Assembly: GCF_037975245.1 (NCBI RefSeq)
Contig: NC_092577.1
Span: 11,166,013-11,230,012 of the forward strand
Direction: 5' to 3'
DNA length: 64,000 nt
From: Apostichopus japonicus
Taxonomy: Eukaryota > Echinodermata > Holothuroidea > Aspidochirotida > Stichopodidae
Position 1 is the stretch's first letter, and each line of letters starts with the position of its first letter. The translations under genes were made by a program, and so were the position numbers. This document shows positions 23,207 to 35,629 of this stretch, piece after piece. The notes below the pieces were generated by a model. It was not told the origin of the DNA. It ran no database searches and saw only the letters and a list, made by a program, of their open reading frames with translations.

Positions 23207-23700
23207 AGGGAGGTGATATTTTGGACCTCCCTGAAGAGTCGCTGTTCATCCTCCAATCAAACGACAGCAAAACTAGCATGAAAAAAAACGCGCTTGTTTT
23301 CAAACGCGGTCAAAGCTGCTTACATGACAACAGGAGGGTTAATAATGTGACCGCGAATAGCGTACGAAATGTATGGCTGACTAATACCAGGGAGTTGCAT
23401 AACAACTCCCTGCTGATACTATTTACGTTTGAAAGTAATAGTATACTCTTAGTGAATTAACGTCTGCTTTCTTATTGTTCTTTGTTTTCTTTTCACACGG
23501 GGAGGTTGTTTTCTCCTTTGATAATTTTCGCACACGTATCAGCGTTTGCTATACCAGGGAGTTGTTCTATACATTCTCCTATACCCCATTAAGGGAGTAT
23601 ATGAACTGGAAAATGTCCAAAAGGATGGCGATCCTCCTGCGTTAATGTGCTTCCTAGCCAATTACTAGTTAAATCAGGGAGTTGTAACTCACCTGTTAAA
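23207..23700. repeat. Cluster of CAGGGAG hairpins
   Basis: Two perfect hairpins stand out: CAGGGAGGT...ACCTCCCTG at about 23207-23234 (stem 9), and CAGGGAGTTG CATAA CAACTCCCTG at about 23388-23412 (stem 10, loop 5). Further half-sites occur at about 23554 and 23674 (CAGGGAGTTGT), and one far away at about 36446. They may be ends of tiny palindromic elements. Confidence 0.55.
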
Positions 23701-23959
23701 CAATCTGGCTATAGGTCGGGTCGTGAGCATGAAATGATGGGTTAATGCCTAGAAAGCCACAGTTTTAGGGTAACATTAACAGCTCATATGTATAACACTG
23801 CTACCATTATGTGCACATGTATATAACACACTTACTGTATAGGGCGGTGATCCTGAAAACATAACTTCAAAGCTAATACTTGCCCGTTGAGCAATTTGTC
23901 GGTGGCTAAATGGATGAAAGGTAGTCTGCATATGCCACAAATTATAGCACCCATATATA

Positions 23960-24170
23960 ACTGCAAGAAGTTTACAAAAATTACCTTCCAGGAGGTCTTT
24001 ACTTTCCAAATTGTTCTCATACTTTCTAAATTAAAGACATAAAATGACTGAATGTTATTTTCCTCAAGGGTGGTAATACAAATACAATATATATATTTTT
24101 TTGTATCAAAGGTGACCATATTTGAATACCTGGTATATTAGGGGCCAAAACAGCAAACCTTTGGAGCGGG
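23960..24170 (-). repeat. Dispersed repeat R22, second minus-oriented copy
   Basis: The segment with AAAATGACTGAATGTTATTTTCC and GGTGACCATATTTGAATACC (two runs) matches 22380-22540, and in reverse 25060-25180. Confidence 0.6.
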
Positions 24171-24689
24171 ATATACTGGTTTTGTATTGGGGTGTAAAAT
24201 CTAAACAATTGCAAGTAAAAGATTCAAAGTAAAGAACATACTTTACCAAACACGTTTTACGAGGTACAAAGCATATATTTATAAATTTGTAGTTAAGACG
24301 GTGCACTCTTTACTGCAGGAATGCGACAACTTAATAACGATTTTGCTCTCCCTTTCCTCTCTCATTCATTGCTGCAAATGTTTCTGTTGCAGCGATAGAA
24401 AGCAAGTGTAAATAAATGACACATGTTGACGCCAGAAATGTGTTCCACGTTCATTTCTATTGAAAATTTTCTATTGTAGATAATGTTATTGAACTCTGAA
24501 TTCAAACATGGAAACGTTTTACAAACATTCACCTCAAAATTAGTGGAACAATGCCACGAAGATTAATATATAGAATGAAAAACAACTTGTAGGTAGGGCC
24601 TATTGCTTACCGGCTAGATACAGACGTAACGATTAAAATGAACATATACAACGTGTACTGCACGCAGCCGCGTACACTATACACACACA

Positions 24690-25240
24690 TATATACATAT
24701 GATCCGTATTGTGCCACGCTTAGGGAATTGTGCCCACGCTTGGGAAAGTATGATTGGAATATATTAGGCTAGATGTCATAAAACCTGTTCTTAAATTTAA
24801 CAATTTGGAAGGCATTACATCATGTACGTACAAACGAGAAGGCCCCATGAAAAAAATGCAAGTGAGACAAAAGCCTATACATCATATACTTTCTTATATT
24901 CTCTTTCAAACACTCCGACCCCCCCCCTCTCACCCGTTTAATTTTCGAAGGTGTTTACGTTGCTACGGGAGAAGTTTGGGTGTCCAGTTAGGTTCAAACT
25001 TGTTATATGCAACTAATATAGGTTATGTAGAAGGATTAAAGTATGCTGTATTGGCCCATATATGCCATATATTCAAAAATGGTCACCTCACCCCTGGTCA
25101 ATATTCTTAAACGGTTATATTACCTCGTTGGAAGAAAAATTACCTCACTAGACATTCAGTCATGTGTTCATTAAGAATGTCTGAGAACAATTTGGAGAGC
25201 GAAGACCTCCAAGGAAAGTATTTTTTTGAACATTCCTAGC
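24690..25240 (+). repeat. First, diverged unit of the 275-bp array plus R22 arm
   Basis: It contains TTGTGCCCACGCTTGGGAAA at about 24728, the hallmark of the downstream array. It then runs through a poly-C segment (24920) and GTCCAGTTAGGTTCAAAC to the inverted R22 sequence. The same order is seen at 27700-28260, so the whole 24.7-25.2 and 27.7-28.3 kb segments are long direct repeats flanking the array. Confidence 0.65.
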
Positions 25241-25378
25241 AATTATTGCAAGTTGCTTAATTTGCGGCCATTACAGTCCACAGATACAGTCTCAGATACA
25301 GACATATGTACGATTAACATATATACATAGACAACATATGTATAATGTACGCAGCCGCATACACTACACATATACATA

Positions 25379-27900
25379 TTGGTTAACATGCATGTGTGAC
25401 AGTAACTTTATTGTGCCCATGCTTTGCACTATTAAAGAAGCCTTTATATTAGAATCCTCTTTCCGACACCCGGCCCATCCCCCCCCCCTGACACATATAC
25501 ATATATACCCATATACATATTGGTTAACATGCATGTGTGACAGTAACTTTATTGTGCCCACGCTTAGGAGAATTGTGCCCACGCTTGGGAAAGTATGACT
25601 GAAATATAATAGTCTTCACAGAAACTGTTCGAAAATTAAGCGATTTAGATGGCATTAAAACCCAATACAAACGAGTAGACCCTTTAGGAACTGCACTATT
25701 TAAGAAGCCTATATATTACATACTTTCTTGAATCCTCTGTCCGACCCCCGACCCACCCCCCACCCCCTGACACATATACATATATACACATTTTGGTTAA
25801 CATGCATTTGTGACAGTAACTTTATTGTGCCCACTCTTAGGGGAATTGTGCCCACGCTTGGGAAAGTATATCACTGAAATATATATAGTAGTCTTCACAG
25901 AAACCGTTTGAAAATTAAGCGATTTAGAAGGAATCAAAACCCAATACAAACGAGTAGACCCTTTAGGAACTGCACTATTAAAGAAGCCTATATATTACAT
26001 ACTTTCTTGAATCCTCTTTCCGACACCCGACCCCCCACCCCCGACACATATACATATATACACATATACATATTGGTTAACGTGCATGTGTGACAGTAAC
26101 TTTATTGTGCCCACGCTTAGGAGAATTGTGCCCACGCTTGGGAAAGTATGACTGAAATATAGTAGTCTTCACAGAAACTGTTCGAAAATTAAGCGATTTA
26201 GAAAGCATTTAAACCCAATACAAACAAGTAGACCCTTTAGGAACTGCACTATTTAAGAAGCCTATATATTACATACTTTCTTGAATCCTCTTTCCGACAC
26301 CCGACCCCCCCCCCCCGACACATATACATATATACCCATATACATATTGGTTAACATCACTGGCGGATCCAAGGGGGCCAAGGGGGGCCATGCCCCCCCC
26401 CAAAGGTGAGCCAAAAAGTGTTTCCGAACATCCGCTAAATCATATGATTGGAAATTTAAAAAATCGAGAGGATTAGCAGTGGTAGACTAGTCTAAACCTT
26501 TTCGTTTTCTGGTTTAAAATTAAATGCAGAGCTCCCAACTGACCCGCAATTCGCGAGAATTAGACCCGCATTCTAACACCTAAACCCGCTGCCCCCACAA
26601 GCGTCCGAAAAAACCGCATTGTAATTGTCAAGTATACATACAAAAATTTGTATCAAATTTTGACTTAGCAACCATCATTTCTTTAGCATTTAGCATAATA
26701 GAGTATAAAACCTCCTTTACAGCATCATTTGAACCTCAAATTAGCCTATATTTCTTTTCATTGGGGCGAGCAGCGAACATTTTCATGCCACGGGAAAGAA
26801 TGAATTATCACCTATTATTCAATTTATTGATGTTACACACACAAAAATGCATATCTCTCAGAAAATTTTGGGTGACAAAAGCCTTTCTAAGTGCCACCAT
26901 TTTACATGTAGGCATCACCAGGATTCCCAAGAAAAAATCAAAAGTGGAGGGGGACACCCCCTCCCCTTATACCCCTCCCCCAGGACGGCTAGTCGTGGCA
27001 TGGACCAGCATTTGCCTTCTCAAGAGTTGGGAGCTATGTAAATGTATGAGCATGAGAATTTACAGTTTAACACCATTTTGCAGTTACAGGCTGGTTGTAA
27101 GAAATTTATAACCTACGAGAAATAAAATTTCTTGAGAAAGATGATCCCAACTTTGTTTTATAAATATTTTAGAAAATTACACCTGGGAAACATTTTTTTT
27201 AGAAGTAAATAAACATCACCATTGTACACTTTTGTCGCACCAAATTGCATCTGAGGGCAATCAGCAATAGAAAATTTTCCAAAGGGGAGGTGGCAACCCC
27301 TCCCCTTAGACCCCTCCCCAATATCACTCTAATGCCACTTTGGCCCCTCCCAAACAAAGGCCCTGGATCCGCCAGTGGTTAACATGCATGTGTGACAGTA
27401 ACTTTATTGTGCCCACGCTTAGGAGAATTGTGCCCACGCTTGGGAAAGTAACACTGAAATATAGTAGTCTTCACAGAAACCGTTTGAAAATTAAGCAAGA
27501 AGGAATTAAAACCCAATACAAACGAGTAGACCCTTTAGGAACTGCACTATTTAAGAAGCCTATATATTACATACTTTCTTGAATCCTCTTTCCGACACCC
27601 GACCCCCCCCCCCCCCGACACATATACATAGATACACATATACATATTGGTTAACATGCATGTGTGACAGTAACTTTATTGTGCCCACGCTTAGGGGAAT
27701 TGTGCCCACGCTTGGGAAAGTATGACTGAAATATAGTAGTCTTCACAGAAAATGTTTGAAAATTAAGCGATTTAGAAGGCATTAAAATCCAATACAAACG
27801 AGTAGACCCTTTAGGAACTGCACTATTTAAGAAGCCAATAAATTACATACTTTCTTGAATCCTCTGTCCGACCACCGACCCCCCCCCCCCCCTCCCGGGC
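25379..27900 (+). repeat. Tandem array of about 275-bp units, split by an insertion
   Basis: Units begin TTGGTTAACATGCATGTGTG and contain GTGCCCACGCTTAGG, GTAGACCCTTTAGGAACTGC, TACTTTCTTGAATCCTC, a variable C-run and ACACATATACATATATAC. Starts are at about 25379 (short, 140 bp), 25520, 25792, 26072, 26347 (interrupted) and 27647. Units are nearly identical to each other, which suggests recent expansion or homogenisation. Open frames across them are by-products. Confidence 0.9.
26358..27377. mobile_element. 1020-bp non-autonomous hAT-like element with 8-bp target duplication
   Basis: The element starts CACTGGCGGATCCA and ends TGGATCCGCCAGTG, perfect 14-bp inverted ends. It is flanked by GTTAACAT at 26350-26357 and again at 27378-27385, an exact 8-bp target duplication. 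The flanks join to give an uninterrupted array unit when the insert is removed in the mind. Eight-bp duplications are typical of hAT and some P-like transposons. No transposase is encoded, so it must have been moved in trans. The longest open frame inside (about 26761-27111) shows no family signature. Confidence 0.85.
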
Positions 27901-28269
27901 CTCTTCATTTATTTTTCGAAAGTTTTACATACCGGGAAGTTTTGGTCTCCAGTTAGGTTCAAACCTTGTTATATGCAACTTCACTAGCCGAATACAAACG
28001 AGTAGACCCTACACTACTAAATATTACTATCATACTAAGTATGATTTATTGGTCCCATATATGCTACATATTAAAATATGGTCACCTTATGTTAAAATTC
28101 TTAAACTGTTTTATTAACCACCTTGGAGGAAATTTACCTAACTGGGAAAGCATCTTGTTGTGTGTGTTTATAATGTCAGCGAACAATATGGAGAGTGAAC
28201 ACCTTCAGGAAAGGACTTTTTTGAAAACTTCCAGCAATTACAGCATGCCGTAATTTGGGGCCATTACAT

Positions 28270-28940
28270 ACTACTTTTGATGAGTATACGTATTTGAACT
28301 CAAAGCCCCTCACCCCACAATCAATTTCCCCTCCCTAAATCTATTACGCCTGATTGACTCTGCGATCAATTTCATATATAGGTTGATGATACCTATACTT
28401 ACTTTTAATTTAACATAATATGTTGATTACATATATCAACTGAAAATTATAGTGGGGGATAATAACGAGGAAGAAACTGTACCCATCAGCCTTAGATTAA
28501 AATTGTATACGTACGCTTATGAGTACGGAATTTCCGACTGTGGCACTCTAATTTTTCCGACTGTCGAACTCTATTTTTCATAAATTCTTGCTATTTGTGA
28601 GTGACCTACAATTTTCGGTCAAACTTGACCTTTAATCAGTCATATTTACCACGTTTTCCTTGTCATATTAAGAAATTGTATCTCGCGGTTCTTAAACTCC
28701 ACCATACAAAACTTCGTGTGATTTTGAATACTCTAAAAAAAAATGTCTAATAAACTACTGTACAACGTATACAATTAAAACCCTCAATGCTATTCTACGG
28801 AAGCTTAAGATGACCATCAACATAAGAAAAACTTTGCCCATAAAGTGAAATTTTTCAGTAAATTGTTAAAATAACAAGATAAAATCTTATCCCCCCCCCA
28901 AAAAAAAAAACAGAAAAATGTTGGATTGCTTAGTTGCTTA
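28270..28940. other. Intergenic, nothing recognisable
   Basis: AT-rich, no coding block. Short C-run/A-run at about 28890-28912. Confidence 0.5.
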
Positions 28941-29275
28941 AACTGAGCAATTGAACAATTTTTGAAAAATGTTTAATTGACAACTTATCATATCTCGTGT
29001 ATTGGACATTTTGCTGCAAATTGTTCACTTATTGACTTCATTCCATCTGAGCAATTGAAAAATTTTCTGCAAAATGTTCAATTGACAACTTATCTTATCT
29101 CGTTAATTGGACATGTTTTTGGCAAAATGTTCAATTGTTCACTTCATCCCAATTGAGCAATTGTAAAATTTTCTGCAAAATGTTTAATTGGCAACTTATC
29201 GTATCTCGTCAACTCAACATTTTTCTGCAAAATGTTTAACTGTTCACTTCATTCCCAATGCTCAGTTGGAATGAA
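28940..29275 (+). repeat. Three tandem units of about 105 bp
   Basis: GAGCAATTG...AAATGTT(T/C)AATTG.CAACTTATC.TATCTCG recurs at about 28945, 29049 and 29154, with TTCACTTCATTCC between units. Confidence 0.85.
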
Positions 29276-30120
29276 GTGAACAATTTAATTTTTTTCATGT
29301 GAGTGATAAATAGCCCCCCCCCAAGAAAATAATATTAAGCGCGCTAGGAAAAAGCGCTGTATTTTGGGGTAGTTCACTATGTCGTCGAATATAATTTGTT
29401 GAAAAAGAAAACTTTTCCCCTTTGTTACATTAACATAGCTTTTTTAGTTGGTAGTCTATGTAGCCTATCAAGCAGATAACTTATACTCATTGCTTACTCG
29501 CTAACCAGAGTGATTAATAAATTTGTGAAGTGAGGGTCAGTGGTACAAATGTACCGAAAAAAACAAAAGTGCAGTCGCGAAAGATGGAGTGTCTGACTGA
29601 CTGACTGACACTGACTGTATCGTTGACGAGTAGGGTGTGGGGGGGGGGGGGGCTGCGGGTTACAAGGCAGCAGTCGGAATTTTCTGGCTCCAAATCCCAT
29701 CCAGTTGGAATTTCAGCCACTTCATCTCTCCCCCCCCCCATACCCACTCACAATCATCAGGCCTTAGCTACGTCCCTGTGTATAATACGTAAACGACGTT
29801 CATTACTGTTTAGTTTTTACGGAAATGTCGAAAATAATTTATATCGCTTGAGAAAATAAGCATTATGCCAAAAAATTGGCATATTCACGTGTGGTGTTTG
29901 TAAAAATCACGCACCATATGCAAATATATAATAGCTAAGATTGTCCTGTGTCCGTTATATAATTCCATTAAAGAAATGCATACCTGAGACACGGAAGTAT
30001 TATCCTGTGAGGGTACCGTAATACATTCATGCTTGAGACACATGCAAGTCTTAAAAACAGAATAGCAAGCCCCAAACATATAAACCTTCCCTACCGGTTT
30101 CGAACCTCTGGACATACAAT
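29276..30120. other. Intergenic with homopolymer G/C runs
   Basis: No coding block is supported. A GTGGGGGG run at about 29636-29652 and a CCCCCCCC run at about 29730-29740 give misleading open frames on both strands. Confidence 0.5.
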
Positions 30121-30195
30121 CAGCGTCCATATAGCCTAGTGGTTAGGGTGTCCGCGTACAGAGCGGGAGGCCCGTGGTTCGAGTCCCGGTGGAGG
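30121..30195 (+). tRNA. tRNA-like sequence, probably a pseudogene or SINE head
   Basis: Acceptor arms GCGTCCA and TGGAGGC pair at six of seven positions. The A box reads TAGCCTAGTGGTTAGGG and the B box GGTTCGAGTCC. A 5-bp anticodon stem (TCCGC/GCGGG) holds the 7-base loop GTACAGA, which would give an ACA anticodon. The T stem has two mismatches and the D arm is poor, so a functional tRNA is unlikely. It may be a tRNA-derived SINE head; an AT-rich repeat follows about 50 bp later. Confidence 0.45.
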
Positions 30196-30240
30196 CTGGA
30201 AGTTTGTTTCACTGTTCTTGATTTACAAACTCATTGCGAT

Positions 30241-30243
<3 letters not shown>

Positions 30244-30309
<66 letters not shown>

Positions 30310-30371
30310 CTATATATAGGCTATATATATATATATAGGCTATATATATATATATAGGCTATATATATAGG

Positions 30372-30409
<38 letters not shown>

Positions 30410-30410
30410 A
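30244..30410. repeat. TATA/GGCTATATA compound microsatellite
   Basis: A long TA run followed by alternating GGCTATATATA blocks and another TA run, about 165 bp. Open frames on both strands encode only Ile-Tyr repeats. Confidence 0.95.
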
Positions 30411-32642
30411 ATAAACATACATAAGTGCCGTATAAAGGCAAAAATAGAGCGCCTACATTACAATACATAGTACACACAGCGAAATCCATATGCATGTGCC
30501 GGATCAAGGTAATGGTTTTATTCTCCAATAGTTATATATAAGAAACGAATTTTCCTGAAAATTTTTGCAAACTACGTCTCGATCAAGTAACGTTAAATAC
30601 ACAAGTGATGTTTAATATGTTGAATGTCAAAAATGGAATGTAGCTATATCATTACGCTGTTGATATGGAACTGAATAAAATTAAAAATTAAGTACTGACG
30701 CATTTTGAAGAGTGTCAGAATTTCAAACCTTTTAAAATGATAACCCGTGGGTCTCTGAAAAATATAGCAAGAATGTGTTTGTGATTACTGTCAAAAAGGC
30801 GTGATATACTGAATAACATGTAAATATCAAATGCTATTGTCACTGTGACACGCTTCACATTGTTTAATTGTTTATTGTAAGATTCCAGCTGCTATATGAT
30901 CACTGAGTCAAAGCATGGTTAAATGATCGACAAACTGCTATATTCAGTTTCCTCCGACTTTAACATAAGTTCACGAGATCGTAAACAAGTTTTAGAAGCG
31001 GCAGTTCACGGCTTCCATACAGATTTTAATTTAGCTGCCTATTGTTGCTGGACCGTAGAATTCGGAAATATCAATGTTGGATGCTAACTACGGAGCTACA
31101 GAAGCGTAGAAAGGACATTGTACCATCGTATGATGGAGGTTTTTACCTTCATGATTGTACTAACAAATTTATGGACTAGTAGAACATAATGATAATATAA
31201 TAATTGCAGCTTCCATGAACTGATATGTGAAAAGAATCGCTTTGCGTTGAAGACTTTTCGAAGACAAGACAAAAAAAAAACTATGGCTTGGAGGTTTCAC
31301 ACTGAGTACATCGGCATCGCACAATTTTTGTCACTTGAAATCCAATCGAGTTTTCCCTTTGCTGTTTTCGCCAAGTTAGCTTCCGAGAACCCGCGACGTT
31401 TAAATGAGCATTTACAATAATTAGGGTACTTTAATTAGACCTCCTTTAACGCTATATTGGGGACCCAATGCAACCATGTGGTTCACCCCACCCACTCGCC
31501 CCCCTCGTCAGGTTCCCCAATGTGTGGTAAACTTAACTGTTAATGCAAAGAATCGTTCTTCATTTTATTATGAACCTGTTTAATTGCATATGCCTTTGTT
31601 ATAGAATGTAATCCGTTAATTTTAATTGGAAAGTTAGGTGATCGAGGAACACATTGACATCTCATGGATACAACATTTCCCCCTAAACTGATCCAGAATG
31701 GTCGTAGAATTCATCTAATATTACAAATGAGTCATATTTTGGATATTTGTGGATGTCTCCTTCTATCCAACTATATGTACCCCCTCCGAGTTTAGTCCTG
31801 AGATAGAAATTAAAATATAATTAGCCGGTTCTTTGGTGATGCCGTTTTTGCGGCTTTAGAAATGGTCGGGTCCAGAATAGCTATTTGGGGCATTTATTTA
31901 AAAACGGGGACAGGGTGGGTGGGTGGGGGGGGGGCACAAGCCTCGGAACTGGGATATCGAACAATCGGTACTCAGTGTCAGGCTTCAAAAACCTCGGCTA
32001 AACTTTGTCGGTCATAGCGGCGCAAATCCATATTTGAGATTTAGATAATTTTTGCTTAAATTTTGTGCGAAACTTTTTCCAACCTCCAACCTCCTACCAC
32101 ATGCCCCCTGCCCCTGCCCCTCCCCCCCTTCCCTCCCCCCCGTTTTAAATGCTCCTCTTACGATTCCCATTGTCCATATCCTTTTTCATAGATTAGTCGA
32201 GATAGATTTCAACAGTCCGTTTTTTGCTCTGCTGATTTCTCTCAATATGCCGTCAAGTGATATTCGAAGAAGTATATTCAAGGCCTATATCATGCACGTA
32301 AAGCGATGAAACGCACAAATACCCACCGCAATATATGTACGAAACAGAAAAGTATACTGCTCACTTACTATAAATACCATTTCCAGATAAGCAAGTGAAA
32401 TTTCCGGTCACATCACAATGATAAAGTTTACTGTCTGTCACTTTGCAGGTCACTGGTTGGCTACTCCAGTTGGTTAGTAACAATAACGTAGTCAGTATAG
32501 TTAATTACGTCACAGCCTGGGCTTACTAGAAAGCGGGCAATTTGAAATCAGTAAAAGGCGGTATCACAAGTAGCAACACGTTGGTTTGATTCACACCGCA
32601 CTTGATCCTCAATCGAGTTCTACATTGCAAAGAGCATTCAAA
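30411..32642. other. Intergenic, nothing recognisable
   Basis: No coding block or clear repeat beyond C- and G-runs (about 31915-31935, 32100-32142). Confidence 0.5.
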
Positions 32643-34020
32643 ATGGACGATTCCGGCTTTCGTGGTTTATTGCAGAAGTAACAGAAAGCTCCGTGGAAGC
32701 AAGGTTGCCAGTTTATAAAAGTACACTTTCAATTCGATCCGTCGCTGGTGTTTAATGATGTTCCGCAGGAAAATGTCATACGTGTATTGGAAAAAGAAAA
32801 AAACATTTAGAAGCAGCGACAGTTGGAACTACCGCGGCAGTATGCACATGTTGTGACAGAAAGCTCGATGCAAACATTTGAAGGAAGAATTAAAGGCACT
32901 CCGAGCACTACTGGCTGAGAAGGAACAACTTCTTTCGAGAAAAAAAAAAACGAAAACGAAGTTCTCTGTGCTACTGGATTGTTCGGTACGTAACACTAGG
33001 CCAAGACTTATTAATGTAATTTTTCAATCACTAAAAGTCACCGTTATATAAACCCTAGACCTGTACAGGCATTCGCTCCTTTAAAAACGATAAATTAAAA
33101 GTGTTAAAATATGACAGTGAGAGAAATAATATAATAATCTGTAAAATGTTTCATGCACAATTTGCCAGGGTATACTGTTATTGATACGTTCACGTTCTAA
33201 CCTTGTGATGGTGAACGTCACCCGACCACGTACCCCCTACCTCCCCCAACCCATAAACAAATCTGCTTTGTAAACCGTTGAAACATACAGTGGCGTAGGA
33301 AGGTACATTTGAGTAGGGGGTTGAAGACTGATGGCCGGCCCGGGGGAGGGGTCTAAGGGGAGTTTCTGCATTTCCAGGTGGCTTCAGATGCAATTTGGTG
33401 CAATAAAGCACACTTCAACACCCACCCCATTTTGTAAACTTAATTTTGTATTTTCACCTGGCCTTAGATGCAATTTGGTGCTCCAAATGAGATTTTTTTT
33501 CTCATTTGGAAATGAAAAAGGGGTTTTTCTGACTTGCGAAGCGGGGGGTGGGGGCGGAATGATACTTCCGCGCCTCCACATTTTTCACTGGGGGGGGGGG
33601 CTGGAGATATTGACAGTTGGAGCTAGTATATTTTTCGACAAAGTAAACTATATGCCAACTGATCTTTATATATGTCTAATTCATACTTATTCTTGTGTCT
33701 TTGTTTACAGAAACTTCAGTGTAGTTTGAGCGCAATGAAGAACATAGACTGGTCAGAGGAGAGAAAAGACAGACTGTACAGTGATGTCAACTGAGTATAT
33801 GTCATCCGAGGAATCTGACATGGAGAGCGAACGAGCTAGGGTACCGTAGTGCTGGAGTTCACTTGGGAGTCGGAAAGACTGAACAAAATGAGGCTGGACT
33901 CATTCTTATAAGGACGTTCTCCTTAGCGAAAAGTCCAGAAAAAAGGATACCCACCGTTAGGAAAGGAGACGTATCTTTAAAATGCGTACCGACTGACGCC
34001 CCAACTTGGGCTGTTTATTA
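32643..34020 (+). pseudogene. Decayed transposon-type ORF in two exon-like blocks
   Basis: Block 1 (32643-32985) starts MDDSGFRGLLQK, meets a TAA at 32679-32681 and continues in protein-like sequence (VHFQFDPSLVFNDVPQENVIRVLE in two parts) into a charged, helix-prone region. Block 2 (about 33713-34018) reads SAMKNIDWSEERKDRLYSDV, shifts frame to YMSSEESDMESERA, then ends in DAPTWAVY before a TAG. The serine-glutamate patch and the DAPxWAV ending resemble an accessory ORF I associate with invertebrate DNA transposons, but I cannot name the family. At least three frameshifts or stops mean it is dead. A repeat beginning CAGTGGCGTAGGAAGG sits between the blocks (about 33290-33620). Confidence 0.4.
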
Positions 34021-35629
34021 GGCTGAACAATAACAATGAAGGTATGACCCCCCTCCAAATGGTGAAAATGGTCATTGTTTGATGTGCAGGATTAAGCTTG
34101 TGGGAGGCCCGTGGCAAACAGTTTATTGGAGCTCCCATAGAGATACATTGGTACCGGATAACGCCGGATGTATAGCTCACAAAAGACATCTATTTGCCCA
34201 CGGTGGTTATGATACGTACATTAAAACATCACATAAAAACAGTCATTGATCAACAGCGTAAAGACTGCATATCGAAGTCCATTTCGTTTGACTTCTTTGA
34301 ACTTTTTGTACCATATACAACGTAGAATAATGTAACGTTATAACAATATTTCTTTGAATTTTTTACCCAACGTTTAAACTCTTGCCCCTGTTGCACGTGG
34401 ATAATCCTGTCCTGAGCATTTGTTGATTAATGAGGCACCAGGAACAAACAGCAAACGCCGTTGTTTCGGATACAAACAAGTTGCAGTGGACGATTTTGTA
34501 TAATAAAGAAGAGTTTTCTCTAATTTAACATTTGGTGTAATTACATGATACCTTTAAAACGAAATCCTGCCTGAGATAAATGCAACAAGGAAGAAAGAAT
34601 ATGCCCATAATAATAGATGTCAGATTAATTATTATTTCCTTGTTAGTCTTTTGCTTTAATGGAAGCCTTTTTTTTTAATGTCCCTTCACAGCTAATATAT
34701 TCCATCAAGGGATTAAATGTTAAGGATTAAGTTATCCTTAAAATATTTTCAGGAAACAAAAGCCAAGAAAAAAGCATGATTCTATTAATTTTTAATGAAT
34801 CATTTAGTAAATCATATTTTAAAATAAGACATAGCTATAGAGCATAGGTCTAATAACTTGTCATCGAAATGTTGTTGTACTTGTACGTTTGTCTTTCATT
34901 ATTCATGCATGGTTAATTCCAGACTTTCAGGGTAAAAAATTTAGAGATCTTGTTTGGGCTATTATTGCATTTTCTATCAAAATATATGTTAATTAAAATA
35001 AAATTTAAAGCAGCAACAAAATATTAAGCGTGCTACGAAATGAGGCAGGAAGTGGTGTTCTGTGTCAAGTTCGTTCCACATAAAAGAGGCTGGTACCGTT
35101 TCCGGGCTTGGGTGGGGGGGGGGGGGGGTCGAGGGGCCGATAACCATCATGGAAGAAGTGCCTAGGCGTTTATATCATCTGAGGATAAAAACACCGAATT
35201 TTAAACATAAATTTGTTTGGTTCAATTTAACTGCTGATATATGTTAAGTTACTTCAAGTGGGTAGCTGGTTTTCAGAGGTTTTGATTTGCAAACTAGTAA
35301 CTAAAAATAGAAACATTCCATATTTACTTGTTTTTTTTCCTTCTTTCACCTGGCATTAAAATCGTTGCATGTGTATATAATTGCCACAATGTAAGTAGAG
35401 TAATATTTGGGCATCAAAAAACATTCTCCGGACAATAATGCATGTTTTGAAATTTGAAAAGGAAAATGGCTTCTCGAGGTTTAAACTTTGTATTCAAAAA
35501 GCTGAATATTCAACACTATGATGTAAAGCAATATTGAGTTGCATTTAGATGTATTTACACATTAGAAGTGGTATTTCGTTCATTTACATAATTTTTGTAT
35601 AAGTGTAAAAATAACAAATAAACGTTTAC
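34021..35629. other. Intergenic, nothing recognisable
   Basis: AT-rich, no coding block; G-run at about 35113-35130. Confidence 0.5.

Noticed and set aside
26761-27111. 116-codon frame inside the hAT-like insertion
   Set aside because: Non-coding composition and G/C-run driven; no transposase motif, so the element is treated as non-autonomous.
25379-27900. CRISPR-like array
   Set aside because: Units are long contiguous tandem repeats (about 275 bp) without unique spacers, in an animal genome.
30139-30528. Ile-Tyr repeat frames on both strands
   Set aside because: Translations of the TA-rich microsatellite.
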